The position numbers and the translations under genes are program-made. Shown here one piece after another: positions 1-12,394 of a DNA stretch of 64,000 nucleotides. The notes under the pieces were generated by a model. That model searched no databases. It saw only the letters and a program-made list of their open reading frames with translations, and was not told the DNA's origin. The stretch comes from Coffea arabica. Its lineage: Eukaryota; Streptophyta; Magnoliopsida; Gentianales; Rubiaceae. Numbering within the stretch: position 1 is the stretch's first letter; every line of letters begins with the position of its first letter. The stretch covers positions 21,646,501 through 21,710,500 of the forward strand of contig NC_092323.1 in assembly GCF_036785885.1 (NCBI RefSeq), in the 5' to 3' direction.

Positions 1-1093
1 ACAAAAAAATAAGAAAAAAAAAAGGGAAGGAAGGAAGCATTCTATACAAAAACGAAAAATACTACGTAATAATAAAGAATTTTGGCAGGCGCAATTTCTT
101 TGGCAAACTATTATTCAAGAAAAAGGAGGAAACTACGTAATAGCACAATTGCGTATTCTATTATGATAACAAAAGTATTATAAAAAAAATAACTTTGAGA
201 AAAAATATTGACTGTAAAAAAAAAATCGACATGAGATTTAAACTTACGATACTTACTTTCTGCGGCCTTATCTTTAGCTACTAAACTAGGACATCGTCAG
301 CTGATTACACCTATATTTAACTCATAACACAGCAAATTTCTTTATTTATTTATACATAAAAGGTCCTTTATTAAATCCCACCATTCATCAATGACCTCTA
401 AAAGTACCACAATTCATAAGGAATTTTTGCAAGCGTAATTTTTTTAGCAACTTATTATTTCAGGAAAAAGGAGAAAACAACATAATGGTTCAATTGAATA
501 TTCTAATAATAGCAATGCAATAATAAATTATTAATAATATGGCAAGCAATTTAATAGCAAGAGAATTTGGGGGAAAAGAGGGAAAAAGAAACCAGGGAAA
601 AAAAGGAGAACAAAACCAATATAAGAAATGTAGCAACACGACAAAATTATATACATAGTAGAAAATAGAGAGGAGTACAAGTCCCTAATTTAAGCATTCC
701 TTTCCACTTAATGTGTAACGTTTTTAACATACAATACTTCCAATGGTAAAAAGTAACATAACCAAGTTTTTTTTTTCCTTTTTTCTTGTCTCTTCTTAAT
801 GTTTGTTGCAAAAAAAATGGATGTTTTAACATATTAATTAATTGAGTGTACGGTTCTCTGTTGAGGAAAAATAGAAGCAATTTAAAAGTTTCTGTACTAC
901 TCTGACTAGAATACAAAGAAGGAAAAGTGTACCTTGCATATAGGCTTGTGCTCGGCTAACTATAAGCATCATATCAATCTGTAGCAGAATTGGAAAAAAA
1001 GGAGTTGAGATTTTATGGCTGGCTGCATCAAGTCAAATATAAAGGGGAAAAAAGGAAGCTCCAGAAATTGCTTTTAAAAAACTTGAATTAGAC
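1..1093. other. Intergenic, downstream flank of NLR copy A
   Basis: AT-rich sequence with no credible gene. It aligns with about 16,410-18,355 downstream of the second NLR: the blocks near 60-120, 300-360 and 840-900 recur almost unchanged near 16,440-16,500, 17,280-17,330 and 18,110-18,180. Between about 125 and 295 the two copies differ, because copy B has a GC-rich insertion there. The flank therefore belongs to the tandem duplication. Short ORFs here are chance. Confidence 0.7.
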
Positions 1094-4000
1094 TCATTGT
1101 GATGAGATTGACTCTGTTTCTGAGGGACTTGACTCTTCTTCTTCTTCTTCTTCTTCTTCGCTGGGACTCCATAGATCAACACAATCTTCAATTAAGATCT
1201 TTAGAGTCTCATTTCCCGTATCTATCTGTTCTTGTTGAATTTGCTTCACGGAACTTGCAACAGACTCACGACACCATTTCACCTCAATAATTTCGAGAGT
1301 CGGACATTCCCCTAAACAAGAAGGCAACTCTTCCAAATTCTCACAATCGTGCAAAACCAACTTCTCAAGACGGGGAAAATTATCAAAAGATGCAGTCCAG
1401 CTGCGAAAGTTCCACAAGCCCCTCAATTTCAAGGCTCGGAGGCTAGGGAACTCCCCTTCTTTCACTTCCCATTCTTCCCCAGAGAAGGAGTCATCGAGTA
1501 ATTTAAGCACTTCAAGTTTGGGCAACTTTCCAATTGTTGAGATTTCACTCCATGACTGCTCATTGTATGAGAGACTCAACTTCTTCAAATCCAATGGGAA
1601 TTTAAATCCGTATCCGTCAAAGTAACGCAGAGCAAGTGATTCTAGTTGACTCAAGCAATCAAACACGAGAATCCCGTCTCCAATTCTGGTAGGTTTTTTT
1701 CTTGATGCCGTCATCTTACATCTTAGCCTGCGGATGTTTGGTAACTTTGTCAGTATCTTTTCCAAGTTTTGAGAGGAGGGATCAATGGCAAGGCTTAAAG
1801 TGTCTAAATGAATTAAGCCTGGGGATACTTCAAGATTTTCATCAGGAAAAACAAAACCAGCTGTAGTCCATAGATGCCTCAATGTCTTAATGTTCCAGAT
1901 AGTCTTGGGTAACAACAACTCAGTGAGGTATCCTCCTTGTAGCAGAAAAGTTTGTAACCTTGAGAGGTTTGCTATTGCAGCTGGGATGAAATTTACTTCA
2001 CTAGCACAAAGAGCCAAGTATCTCAAGTCAGGAAGTAAAAATACTTCCATAGGAAAATATGCACCAAAGTTCAATTCCCCCAAATCCAACACTCTTAGAA
2101 GTTTAGGGAACCAATATCCCAAATCTTCCTCCTTAAACAATAACAAACTGCGTACATTGGGAAATTCTAGCAATAACTCCCAAATCTTCAAATTCTTGGC
2201 ACTTCGATTACAAACTCTGAGGGGGTTGCTTTGGACAGTAAGAATAAAATGATCATTCCGACTATGCAAAACATGTAGAAAGTCTTCTTCTTTGGCCTTT
2301 TTCACACAAAACTCATGTATCAAATCATGAAGTCGACAGGTTTTGGCACCACCATAGTTCTTTGTTTGGAAACCATAACTAAACTTCTATCAACTAGATC
2401 CTTCAAATAGTCATCTGCCACATCCTTTAAGCTCTTTTCTTCAGTCTTTCGCACAAAGCCTTCAGCGATCCAGAGCCAGAACAACCTTCGGACAGGAACA
2501 TTTTCATCTTCTTTATATGCACCAAAGTAAAGAAGGCATGGTTTCAAATCATCCGATAAATGACTGTAACTCAACTCAAGCGTCTTCATGCAGTATTCAT
2601 CATCAAGGACAGTACTGGAAGTTAGACTCTTTGCAACTTCTTTCCAGCAGTCTGTTGCAGTATTAGCAAGAATTCCAGCAATTAGGAGAACTGTGAGAGG
2701 TAAACCCCTACATAATTTTGCTATTTGAGATCCAACTTTACCTAGTGTCGGAGGAAAACCTTCTTTACCAAATAGCTTTTTCTGCAGCAATTCCCGACTC
2801 TCTTCGTCAGTAAGGTGGCGGAGATGGTGAGCCTTGCTATCAGGTTTGAATTGCAATTGAATTCTGCTGGTGAAGAGGATCCTACTTCCGTTAGCATCAT
2901 CGGGCAATGATCTCTCCAGCAAATTCCATGCCTTAATCTCCCACACATCATCCAAAAAAATGAGATACCTATTTTTCTTTAAAAGTTTGTACAGTTTGAG
3001 AGCCAAATCATTTTCATCCATCTCAAGATATTCACCAGGACTTCTAGAAGAAATACTACATAAAAGCTGAACTAACAAACTGTGCATGCTATACACTTGA
3101 GAAACAGTACACCGAGCAAGCATATGAAAGTGGCTCAAAATTAATGGATCATTGTAAACTCTATTGGCCAATGTTGTCTTACCAAGTCCAGCCATACCCA
3201 CAATTGAAACAAAGTCCAACCGCTTTGAACCCCTGGTAAGACACTGAATAATCGTCTTTACCTCATCATCAAGACCCACTAGAACTTCATTCAACACTGG
3301 GGTGCTACATTTTGACTCAATGCGGAAAGATTTCCGGTTTGTTCTCTGAGCTCCACAGTCATGCCTCGTGCTATCATAGGTTTCCAGGGCCTCAGTCCTC
3401 AAAAGCTGGATATCTCTGGCAACTCTTTCCAAATATTCATGTTTATCACCAACCACAATAGAGTCAATGACAAACTCTGCCCTGTGTGCAACCTCCATAG
3501 CACGACTCCAAAGAGCTTGGAGTTTTCCATTCCGGTTACGCTGGTCTACTACCTTGACAAGGAAAGATCTTAAGAATACGAGATCTTCTAGGACTCTGTG
3601 GATTTGATCTTTTGGGAATGCAATTGAATCATCAGCCTCATTACAACTTTCTAGTTCCTTCAGATTTTCAAGGAGAAAATCCATAGACCCCAACTCATTG
3701 GTCCTAGGAAAACCAAATGACGAGAATGATGTTACTGGATCGGTAACTTCTGCCCTAATAAACTTGAGCACTTTAAACAAATGACAAAGAGCAAGATTGG
3801 TTTCCTTGGCCAAGCCTTCTTTGATTTGATTCACAGAAAGAGAGAAAATTACAACCGCTGCATCACAGGCCAAAACTCCAATAAGATTCTTCATTTCATG
3901 GCACAGATCTTTGAACTTCTCCTGATGCCTGAGGAGGATTGTCAGGAATCTTAGCCCGTCAACAAATTTGAGCATTTGATTCATGATCGGGACTGGAGTA

Positions 4001-4881
4001 TTGGTACAAGGTTGTAGTAGCTCCGCAGTATTCTGAACGAGATGATCCATAAAGTCAGCTACTAGATGCTTATTCTTCTCCAGATCTGAAATGTCTGATG
4101 ATCTTGCGAACTTTGCAGCAGTCAAGACATGGATGTAAGTTTCTCGGACCTGGGGATCACCGGGATTAATCTTCTCATCTATTAGTCGAGGAATTTGAAG
4201 TCCTGTTTCATTCAGTACTTCATTATCTGTGTGAAAGTACCATATAGAAGCCAAGTGTGATGCATTGATAGCCATCACTTCAGCGTGAATCAAGAGATCT
4301 ATCAGTTGCTGACCCTTGACACCGCGAAGCATGGCAAAAAGAATGAAACTCTTCAAGAACATTAGCTTCTTTCCGAGGCGTCCGAAATAGAAACTCTTCA
4401 TTTTCGCCAGAGCCTTTGAAACCAAATCAATGAAATCAATCACTAGTTCTGGATCTCTCAGCCAGTAATACTCCAACAGAAAGTTAATCCACGATTCCTT
4501 GATATGTGTCCCGAAAAACAACTTGATTGCTTTCCGGAATCTGGTGAGCTCACTTTGGACCTGAGTCGCATAAGTTGAACGAGAATGAATCAAGCATTCG
4601 TTGCAAGCAATTTCAAGATCTTGCATTCCCCTGATAATCAAATTTTGAATTATGAAAGAAGTAACATCCTTCTCCTCCTCATCTTGTTCCAAACAGGTTT
4701 CATGGTTCCTCCTCCTCCTCCTACACTTTGTCAGATACAGATCAAAGCTTTGTAATAGTCTCACCCGGGTCTTCAGCCCATAGATATCATCACCGAAATA
4801 ACGGAATGTCTTATTGATCCAGCCCAGAAAATCGAGAGCGAGTTCAAAGCAACTAGGGCTACTGCTGCAGCAGATCTCCAT
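1094..4881 (-). pseudogene. R1-type CC-NB-LRR (NLR) immune receptor, broken by a frameshift
   Basis: This is an intronless resistance gene of the late-blight R1 homologue type. These are intracellular receptors that recognise pathogen effectors and switch between ADP- and ATP-bound states. Reading minus from 4,881, the first frame gives 853 aa: a long R1-type N-terminal extension (about 1-400), a coiled-coil region with an EDVID-like motif (EFVIDSIV), then an NB-ARC with P-loop GMAGLGKTT (about 562-570), kinase-2 LIFLDDVWE, RNBS-B GSRILFTSR and GLPL (CRGLPLT). It stops at 2,320, just where the MHD motif should come. The leucine-rich-repeat half continues in another frame from 2,323 to 1,094 (409 aa, beginning inside VHDLVHEFC of the paralogue). 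Against the copy at 18,356-22,135, one C is missing near 2,353 on the plus strand (ACCACC-ATAG against ACCACCC-ATAG). Either a pseudogene, a truncated receptor without LRRs, or an assembly error. Family call is secure. Confidence 0.9.
1133..1160. repeat. TTC/GAA microsatellite in the NLR 3' end
   Basis: About nine TTC triplets on the plus strand. Read on the coding (minus) strand they give a run of ten glutamates near the C-terminus of the LRR half. The paralogue near 18,400-18,420 has a shorter, interrupted version of the tract. Confidence 0.9.
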
Positions 4882-5990
4882 TGTTGTACCTTCTATTCAC
4901 TCTGAGATCATATTTGCATCTTGAATAAACTTTAGTTCAAGGTTTACAACTTTTCTCATAACCTGAAAATAGTCAAATATTGTTGGCGAGACTCTTCCTT
5001 CTTTTCCCGTTGCAAAAGTTGCGAGACTCTTGTCTCTGTCCTGCTGCGCTGGTAGAGACATTTAGGGTCCCAACCCCGGAGCCTAAGCGAGACAGCTTTT
5101 GTCTACTTTCGGCCCAAAGTGCATTTCGAAATACTGGATCCTAAAGCAGTAAATGGTTGTAATACTACGGTGACCGTAACATTGGTTTTGAATTTTGATA
5201 CTAAGGCAGTAAATAGTAGTAATTTTACCAGAATTTAAACACCATAGTCGAAATTGCTCAAAGTTAATATTTGAACTATTTTTTTTTTCCATCAAAACCA
5301 TTCATTATCCTTGTCAAAACTCCGCGCATATTAATTGAACAATTCTTATAAATCCAATTCATATGCGAAGTCACAACAAAAATCCTATCAATTTTGAAAG
5401 AGTTCACTTATAAAAAAAAAATGATTCTAAATCACGACATTTCTTTCTAAGTGAGAGACACAAACATGAGAATTCCTAAAATTACAAAGAGTTGGGTTAT
5501 CCATTAATTTGTTTCTGTCTTAACTCATATATGGCTTAGTATAAAATTTTCTATTTAAAAATATTAATGGATTTTAACTGTGATTCTCTTATCAAAAGGA
5601 AATGATTGTTCTTTGAACTATTGTACAGGAGGGCAGGAAAAAACCATAGCAATTAGCTAGCATAAAGTCATCAGTAAGACTAAATTGCTAAAATCATCTT
5701 TGGGACAAGAGTTTGCTAGTAAACAAACGGTCATAACAATGAAAAAACAGCCATTTTTAATGAAAAATCACCTTGACTAACATTAAGATATTAGCCCAAC
5801 ATTTGAATTTTCCAACTGAAAACATGAAATTGAAGAAATAAAGCATCCCCTTAAAAAAGGTACTATTTGCCAACCATCTTAAATTAGTAATCCAAACTTC
5901 AGGCTTCTAAAGTCTTCCAGATATATTGCCCATTTTTTTTCCTTTCTTTCGACGTTGTACTGCAATACTTATAAGTAAAACGAAATAGGA
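4882..5990. other. Upstream region of NLR copy A
   Basis: No gene seen. Positions 4,882-5,110 match 22,136-22,370 upstream of the second NLR, so both share a promoter-proximal region; I cannot place a TATA box. The stretch 5,560-5,880 is a diverged copy of a repeat that also occurs at 14,250-14,560, 24,265-24,600 and 42,960-43,190. Confidence 0.6.
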
Positions 5991-6007
5991 AGATAACAAG
6001 AAATAAC

Positions 6008-7624
6008 ATGCCCTGTAATCCTTGTTCCTTACAATCTACCACCTTGGAAATGCTTAAAGGACCCTTTTTTCCTGTTATCAATGATTATTCCAGGTCCTAA
6101 GTGCATAGGAAATGATATGGATATATTTTTTAGGCCTCTAATTGATGAGTTGAAAGAGTTTTTTGACACTGGCTTTGAGACTTATGATGCAGCCATGGGA
6201 GAAAAATTTATGTTACGGGCTGCTCTATTGTGGACTATAAGTGATTTTCCAGCATATGCCTATTTGTTAGGGTGGAGTACGAAAGGTTTTAAAGCCTGTC
6301 CCGTTTGTTTAGATGAGACAACTAGTGTATATTTGAGAAATGGATTAAAATGTTGTTATATGAGGCACCGGAGATTTTTGCCAACTGACCATAAATGGCG
6401 TAGAGAAAGAAAGTCATTTGATGGCAAGAGAGATCTTAGACAGCCTGTTAGAACTTTATCTGGTGAAGAAATCTTGCAACAACTTCAGGGTATTGACAAA
6501 ATGGATTTTGGCAAGGCACCTGAATTGCTTAAAGAGAACAAAGAAAACGCATACAAAATCAATCAAATTGGTTGAAGAAGAGCATTTTTTTTGAGCTGCC
6601 ATATTGGAGTACTAACAAAATTAGACACAACTTGGACATTATGCATATCGTGAAGAATGTGTGTGAAATTTTGTTGGGTACAGTGATGGGTACGGGTCAG
6701 AAAAATAGGGACACTTGGCAGGATAGAGAGGATTTGAAGGAAATGAGATTGAGGGAAGAATTGCATCTTCAAACTCAGGGGGATTCAAAGGTGATGCCCG
6801 CTGCATGCTACACTCTTTCACGCATTGAAAAACAAAAACTATGCCAGTTTTTGAGCTCACTCAAGTTCCCCGATGGATTTGCCTCAAACATATCTCGTTG
6901 TGTTAAGCCAAAAGAGTGCCAAATTTCAGGGATGAAGAGTCATGATTATCATGTATTCTTGCAACGTCTACTTCCATTAGCAATTAGAGGCATGCTGCCA
7001 AAGGATGTATCCCAAACTTTGGTAGAACTAAGCAATTTTTTTAGGAAAATTTGTTCCAGGACTCTTTACGTAGATGAGTTAGATGCACAGGAGAAAAACA
7101 TTGTTGTAATTCTCTGCAAACTTGAAAAAATTTTCCCTCCAAATTTCTTCGATGTAATGGTCCATTTACCTGCTGAAGCAAAACTTGCTGGCCCAGCACA
7201 ATACCGGTGGATGTTCCCATTTGAGAGGTACTTTAGAGGCTATTTTAAGACTGAATCTTCTTTTGCTTCATAGGGTGCTACTGTTGTGACATCTCTGGCT
7301 GCATTTTTGTGACAAAGAAAAATGGGTTAGTACAAAGGTTATGTGCACAACAGAACTCAACCGGAAGGATGCATTGTTGAGCGTTACTTGGATGATGAAT
7401 GTCTAACATTCATTTCCAGGTATTTGCACAATGTTCCTACAATATTTAATGAACCAGAACGAAACACAGAGCGCTTTCAAGCTGCTGGAAAGTTGTCTAT
7501 TTTTTCTGGAATGGCTCGGCCTTTTGGGGCAGCAACATTTTGTTGCTTAAGTGAATCAGAGTTGATGAAAATACATTTATTCATCTTGAAAAATTGTGAA
7601 GAAATTGACGATTACTTAAGGTAA
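6008..7624 (+). pseudogene. CACTA TNP2-like transposase, N-terminal and central part
   Basis: Transposase of CACTA elements, which binds and cuts the element ends. The frame opens after a stop near 6,000 and reads through VPYNLPPWKC and the family hallmark IIPGPK at 6,081-6,105, then a zinc-ribbon-like CPVC and a histidine/arginine-rich part, to a stop at 6,573-6,575. A one-base frameshift at about 6,566-6,573 moves the reading to 6,572-7,273, which has IFFELPYW and HNLDIMH and then a DUF4218-like region. After another break at 7,274-7,340 the same domain continues at 7,343-7,620 (RTQPEGCIVERYLDDECLTF). A GT donor lies at 7,621. Not functional as read. Confidence 0.85.
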
Positions 7625-7721
7625 TAAATTTATTTCCCCTATACATATGAGAAGTGTAATATGTTCAGTCAATTATAGCACTAACCGTAGCACATAGATA
7701 ACTAATAATACTATTGAATAG
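7621..7721 (+). other. Predicted intron in the CACTA transposase gene
   Basis: The sequence begins GTAATA at 7,621 and ends AG at 7,720-7,721. Splicing joins the DUF4218 end (DYLR) in frame to MHKELLLQQ. An AT-rich insert with canonical ends inside otherwise continuous protein similarity supports an intron rather than decay. Confidence 0.6.
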
Positions 7722-8672
7722 GATGCACAAAGAATTGCTTCTGCAGCAAAATGCGTCGAATGTACAGCAGATGCAAGATTTAGAGTTTCCAAAGTGGTTT
7801 GAAGAGCATGTAAGTATGGAACAAACTACTAGGAAACTTGACTTCATTATATAGTTGTTAATTTGCTAAACCATTCTAATTTCTTATTTGGATTACATAG
7901 GCCACTTACATGCATGCACATGGCAGATGCTGTGATGAATTATTGTCTTTGGCCAAAGGACTTGATTTTAGAGTGATCAAATATCCTGGTTGTAATGTCA
8001 ATAGGTTTAGATTTCATACCAAAACACGTGAGGTGGATAGAAAAACCCAGAATAGTGGCATTATCGTGAAGGGTGAGCATGCTGATGTAGAAATAAACTT
8101 CTACGGTGCTATTACAGATATCTTCGAGGTTGAATACTCCTTCACTCAAAGCCGAGTAGTCCTGTTCAAGTGTGATTGGTGGGACTTAAAAAATAGCTCA
8201 TGTCTTAAAATAGACAAACAGAGTAATCTGAACAGCATCAATTTGTCAAAAAAATGGTATACAGACCAGCCATCTGTATTCGCTTCCCAAGCTGAATAGG
8301 TCTTTTACGTAAAGGATATGAGGCTTGGAGGTCATTGGCATGTTGTCGAGACGGTTAGTCCACGCTCATCATATGCTGTTCTTGAAAAGGATGAAGATAA
8401 ATCATGTGAAGAGGAAGAGGCTTACCAAGAAGATTATGTTGAAGACCTAATTGCGGTACAAGAGAATGTCGATTTGTCTAACTTGAAAAGAGGCGATATG
8501 CTAGTTGATGAAGCTATAGAAGCTGGCAGCTGGCAGCCTAAATTCTGATTCTTCAGCTAAACGTGCCAGGAAAATGGATGATTTTTTTGTTGATGATGAA
8601 ATTCAGCAATTGAGCTTGAGTGAAGATGAAAATGAAAAATTTGTAGAAAGTGATGACTATGAGTCTGACTAA
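7722..8672 (+). pseudogene. CACTA transposase, DUF4216 and acidic C-terminal part
   Basis: Continuation of the TNP2-type gene. A short exon 7,722-7,809 (ending FPKWFEEHV) has a GTAAGT donor at 7,810 and the next exon starts after AG at 7,900. Positions 7,901-8,299 encode the DUF4216 domain seen downstream of TNP2 in CACTA proteins: NRFRFHTK, TQNSGI, FYGAITDIFEVEY, VLFKCDWWD and SQAE. A TAG at 8,297-8,299 interrupts where the family has a glutamine followed by VFYV; reading continues in frame from 8,300 and includes an acidic tail. A frameshift near 8,540 is needed to reach the terminal acidic segment ending at 8,672. Confidence 0.8.
7810..7900 (+). other. Predicted intron in the CACTA transposase gene
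   Basis: GTAAGT donor at 7,810 and a CATAG acceptor at 7,896-7,900. Removing it joins FEEHV to ATYMHAHG in frame. The 91-bp AT-rich interval looks like a genuine small plant intron. Confidence 0.65.
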
Positions 8673-8965
8673 ATGATGTTGTAAAATAACATTTTCAATT
8701 TCTATTTATTCTTACCATGTAACTTTTGGTACATATCAAGTGTTTTTATTATCTTGAATTATTTTTAGTCACTCTTATCTTCTAATTTGCAATATCTATT
8801 GTAAAATACAAGGCATATTAATTAAGTTCCTCGTTTGATTGCTGGTAATTGTAACATGTCATGGCTTTCTAGTCATATTTAGTCTAAATGCATCAAATCA
8901 AATGCTACATATATATCCAATGAAAGTTGCCATGGTTGATTGTAATTTTTTTATCTTGTAGTTAC

Positions 8966-11049
8966 ATGGCTGGACCAGGGAAGAAAGGAAAATATCCTTC
9001 GCGACCAACTCGAGGTGCTAAAATGCCTAATGCAGCACAAGCTAGAGAAAAAATAGGTGAATAGGTGATGAAAATTGACTCAACTATATACTTGGACCTT
9101 CACCTCCGTATACCATTGGTCCTAAACAATTAAGCATCTACCAAAACTTTGTATTTCTTATTTCACTGTAGCAAGTTGGTGTTTCAAAAGGTAGTCTGAC
9201 TAGCAATGCCAATAATGGTGCTGAATTTAGCCTATCTAGAAAGTCAGTTCAAATTCGCCTATTTGATGAGACTGAGGTTAGTTCTTACTTTTTGGCTTTG
9301 GGACCTAGTTAAATAGGAATTTATACTCACTTGCAAGTTGGCGTCCGTATTCGAAAAGTACATTTCTAATGTGTAGTTGGCTGGATTTTAGGGTCCTACT
9401 ACCTCAAATGGTCGCAATACTGCTACAAGATCATCAAGACATGAGTTGACAACTCCTACATCTATTGAGCAGCAAGATACTACTCCTACTTCAGTACATG
9501 TCGGATCTAACCAGTCCATTGGTTGTGGAAGTGACCAGAATAATGAGAGCGAGGATGTTCAACAGAATGATACCGGTATATATGAGATTTACTTGTAATT
9601 TGACACAGCTAATTTCATTTCAGATTTTTCCACTCATATTCATAACCTTGTACTATGTTTTGATTAGATGTCATCAATGTAACTAGGAAAAGAGGATATA
9701 CGCGCAATATTGCACTGTCCAGAGAAAAGAAGGACGGCAAAAAGGTAAAAGTTCAGGTCTCTGAAGTTAGTGGAAGAGTAATTGGAGAAGGGGTACAATA
9801 ATATATCTCAGAGGCAAGTTGTGTTATTCGAAAATATGGCAAATGGAAAGCAAAAAAATGGTCCAAACTCCAGGAATCTGATAGAGAAGGAATGCTAAAA
9901 CTTGTTAGTGTAAGTCAATTTGTTTTGAAGGCTTGTTTTTCTTCTTGACTTGGTAACAAATAATTCTACAACTGGTCATTTATATACTTTTTCTGACATT
10001 TATAGAAAATTTTTCACTTATATTTCAGAATAGTTTTGCTTATGATGAAGGAGAACATGTTAAGCCAGCACTTCTTAAGCAGTTAAATACACGGTACAGA
10101 AGTTGACGCTACAATTTCCATATGATTTTCAAGAAATTTAATACAAAAGAGGAAGCACTTGCAAATCGTCCACAATATGTTGAAGAATCTGATTGGATTT
10201 ACCATTGTGACTATTTCTGTAGTCCAAATTTTATGGTACATAGGCTGACTTTTGATCATTTACTATTGTTCTTACTCATGTTTTTGTGTGTGAAATTTTG
10301 ATCACGGCTAAACTTGATAAGTGCAGAAGATAAGTGAGAGGAACAAGATCAATAGATCAAAGCAAAAAACTGCTCATACAGCTAGAACAAAATCCTTTCT
10401 TCGTCATAAAGCTGACCGAGTAATTGATTATCTTGAAGACATGTCTTTTAGATTGTTTGGACAGGTTATTTAACTTTTTAAACTAACAGAAAGCACAAGA
10501 GGGAAAGGAAGTTGGACCAATAGAACTTTATGACATCACCCACTTCAGCAGGAAGAAGAATGCAATGGTTGACGCAACATCTGCTATGAACTTAGTAAGA
10601 AAAATTGAATTGGTACTCGAATATTGTTGTACAACTCTTATGAATGTCTAACTTCAGAATTTATATGATTACAGAGCAAGATGAAGGAGAAAAAGTTGGA
10701 ATCTGAATCCAGTGGTGCAAATAGGATTGAAGAAGACATTTCCATTGAAGTAACTGGACGTGTAACCGGATACGTAAATGGCCGTGGTCCCTCCATAGCT
10801 GGCATAATTGTACAAAAGCTCACAAAGATAGATGAATTCAAGAAAAGAGCAAAACAAGCTGAGAAGCGCTCAGCTGAGTTGGAAATAACAGTCCAATCTC
10901 AACAGCAACTTATGGAGAAGCTTGTGAACCAGCAAAGTGAAATGCAGAACCAACAAAGTGAAATGCAAGATCTCCTTAAATCTTTGAAAGCACAGCTACA
11001 AGCCAACAAGCAAGACGATGAAGGCACATCTGAACGTACTGATTGGTAA
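8966..11049 (+). pseudogene. CACTA second protein (plant transposase, Ptta/En/Spm type)
   Basis: Probable TnpA-like DNA-binding partner of the CACTA transposase. It is spread over several exon-like blocks: an ATG at 8,966 after a CTTGTAG acceptor (MAGPGKKGK, basic), serine/threonine-rich blocks at 9,180-9,570, a basic block from about 9,680, then the conserved core at about 9,780-10,240 (KYGKWKAKKW, a YNFH segment, a DWIYHCDYF segment) and 10,320-10,600. The last exon, 10,681-11,049, ends in a long glutamine-rich coiled coil with a repeated QQSEMQ unit. Several in-frame stops and uncertain splice sites show decay. Domain assignment rests on order and motifs. Confidence 0.65.
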
Positions 11050-12060
11050 GCAATTTTCAACTATATAAACTTGTCTAAATTTTTTTATGTTTGTAAAAGG
11101 GACATTCTTATAATTCTTCAGCCAATGTGAGACTCTAAATTGTAACTAGGACATATATTTATTATAGATATAATGGCTGCTATGGTTTAAAAATGACCTA
11201 AGTTATTGAAAATTAGTTCTTGGTAGGTGACAATATTAACTTGTAACATCAACCCTTAGGATTCAGTTCCTGCTTGTTACTTTTGTTGTTTATTTAGAAA
11301 ATTTGGAGACTGTTTTGCTTTTGTCACCTGAATTGCTTTGTTGCTGTCCTTTGGCATCTAAATATTAAAATAAGGAAGTGGAATAATTCTGCCTGTATTA
11401 TCCTTGGCTCTTATTGAATGTTATTAAACTTCCATCCTCTAGTAGACTTTGTTTCCAAACTGCCCATATAATGTCTCTTTTTCTACTATTTATACAGTCA
11501 CTATCTACATGAGACTTAAAACAAATGATTCACTTTATTTTTTGGTGACTCCTTAACTAATTTTCTTTGTTTTAAATTTTTCTATCATCTACTAATAACT
11601 TTACTACTTTATTGTAGATATATTGCTCATTTTGGAGGTTTGGAAGAAGATTAGCAGTACGGCTTACATGTCGTCTCAAAAACTGTGGTTATAGTGCTAT
11701 CTTAAGTTTAGAAAATGTTTCGGTAGTACAGAAAATGTTTTGGGACTTGGAATTATTTTTTAGTGCAGCCTTGACTTATATGCCAAAATTTTCTCTGCTA
11801 AAACTTATCAAACTATTTGTATTGTGATGTTGCACTTATTTATGACATTTGAATATTTAATATGTTATTCTGGCATTTCCTATTGTAACAGGTGCCTACA
11901 TTTGTTATTTATTAAACATTGCCGATGTTTTCATTTTTTAGATATTATTGTAATAGGAAAATCATCAAACTACACATTGCAGGGCATTGTAAGTGAGTAG
12001 TATTTGTCCAGGCAGGCTGTCTTTATTGGCAATTGTTGTTGTCACTCAATCAAAACTGTC
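11050..12060. other. 3' non-coding part of the CACTA element
   Basis: AT-rich sequence between the last exon and the subterminal repeats. No gene seen. Confidence 0.5.
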
Positions 12061-12394
12061 CATTGATAAGGGATTGTTGCCACAGTTGATAAGGAATTTA
12101 TTGACGACAAAGTTGTCACTAATTAGTATAAACACTCACTACCGTTTCTTCATGCATCATTGACAAGAAAGCATGTCGTCACTAAATTTATAGCTTTTAC
12201 TGACGATATATCTTGTCATAAAAAAGTTTCTATTCACTGACGACATTAAGGTCGTCAGTGTATACTTTTACCGACGGAGATTTAGTGACGACCCTGCGAC
12301 AACTGAAATGTTGTCAATAAAAGTCATCAGTGACGACTTTTTGCTTTTTTGTGGCGAAAGGTAGTTGTCACTGAAGACCAAATTTCTTGTAGTG
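12060..12394. repeat. CACTA subterminal repeats and right terminal inverted repeat
   Basis: The short motif GTCGTCAC and its complement TGACGAC recur many times in both orientations, for example near 12,105, 12,175, 12,240, 12,290 and 12,340. The element then ends at 12,394 in the inverted CACTA terminus. Such clusters are the binding sites of the TnpA-type protein in known CACTA elements. Confidence 0.75.

Larger units (their letters stand above)
5990..12394 (+). mobile_element. Decayed CACTA (En/Spm-type) DNA transposon
   Basis: The right end is clear: it finishes at 12,394 with TTTCTTGTAGTG, the reverse complement of the CACTACAAGAAA terminus of CACTA elements. Before it, from about 12,060, lies a cluster of GTCGTCAC/TGACGAC subterminal repeats, as the family's transposase-binding regions have. 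Inside are both usual genes in the expected order: a TNP2-type transposase followed by a second protein of the plant Ptta/En/Spm type. The left terminus is missing: coding sequence starts at about 6,008, just where similarity with the duplicated copy B stops, so the 5' end was deleted. Frameshifts and stops make it non-autonomous. It is absent from the corresponding site in copy B. Confidence 0.85.
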
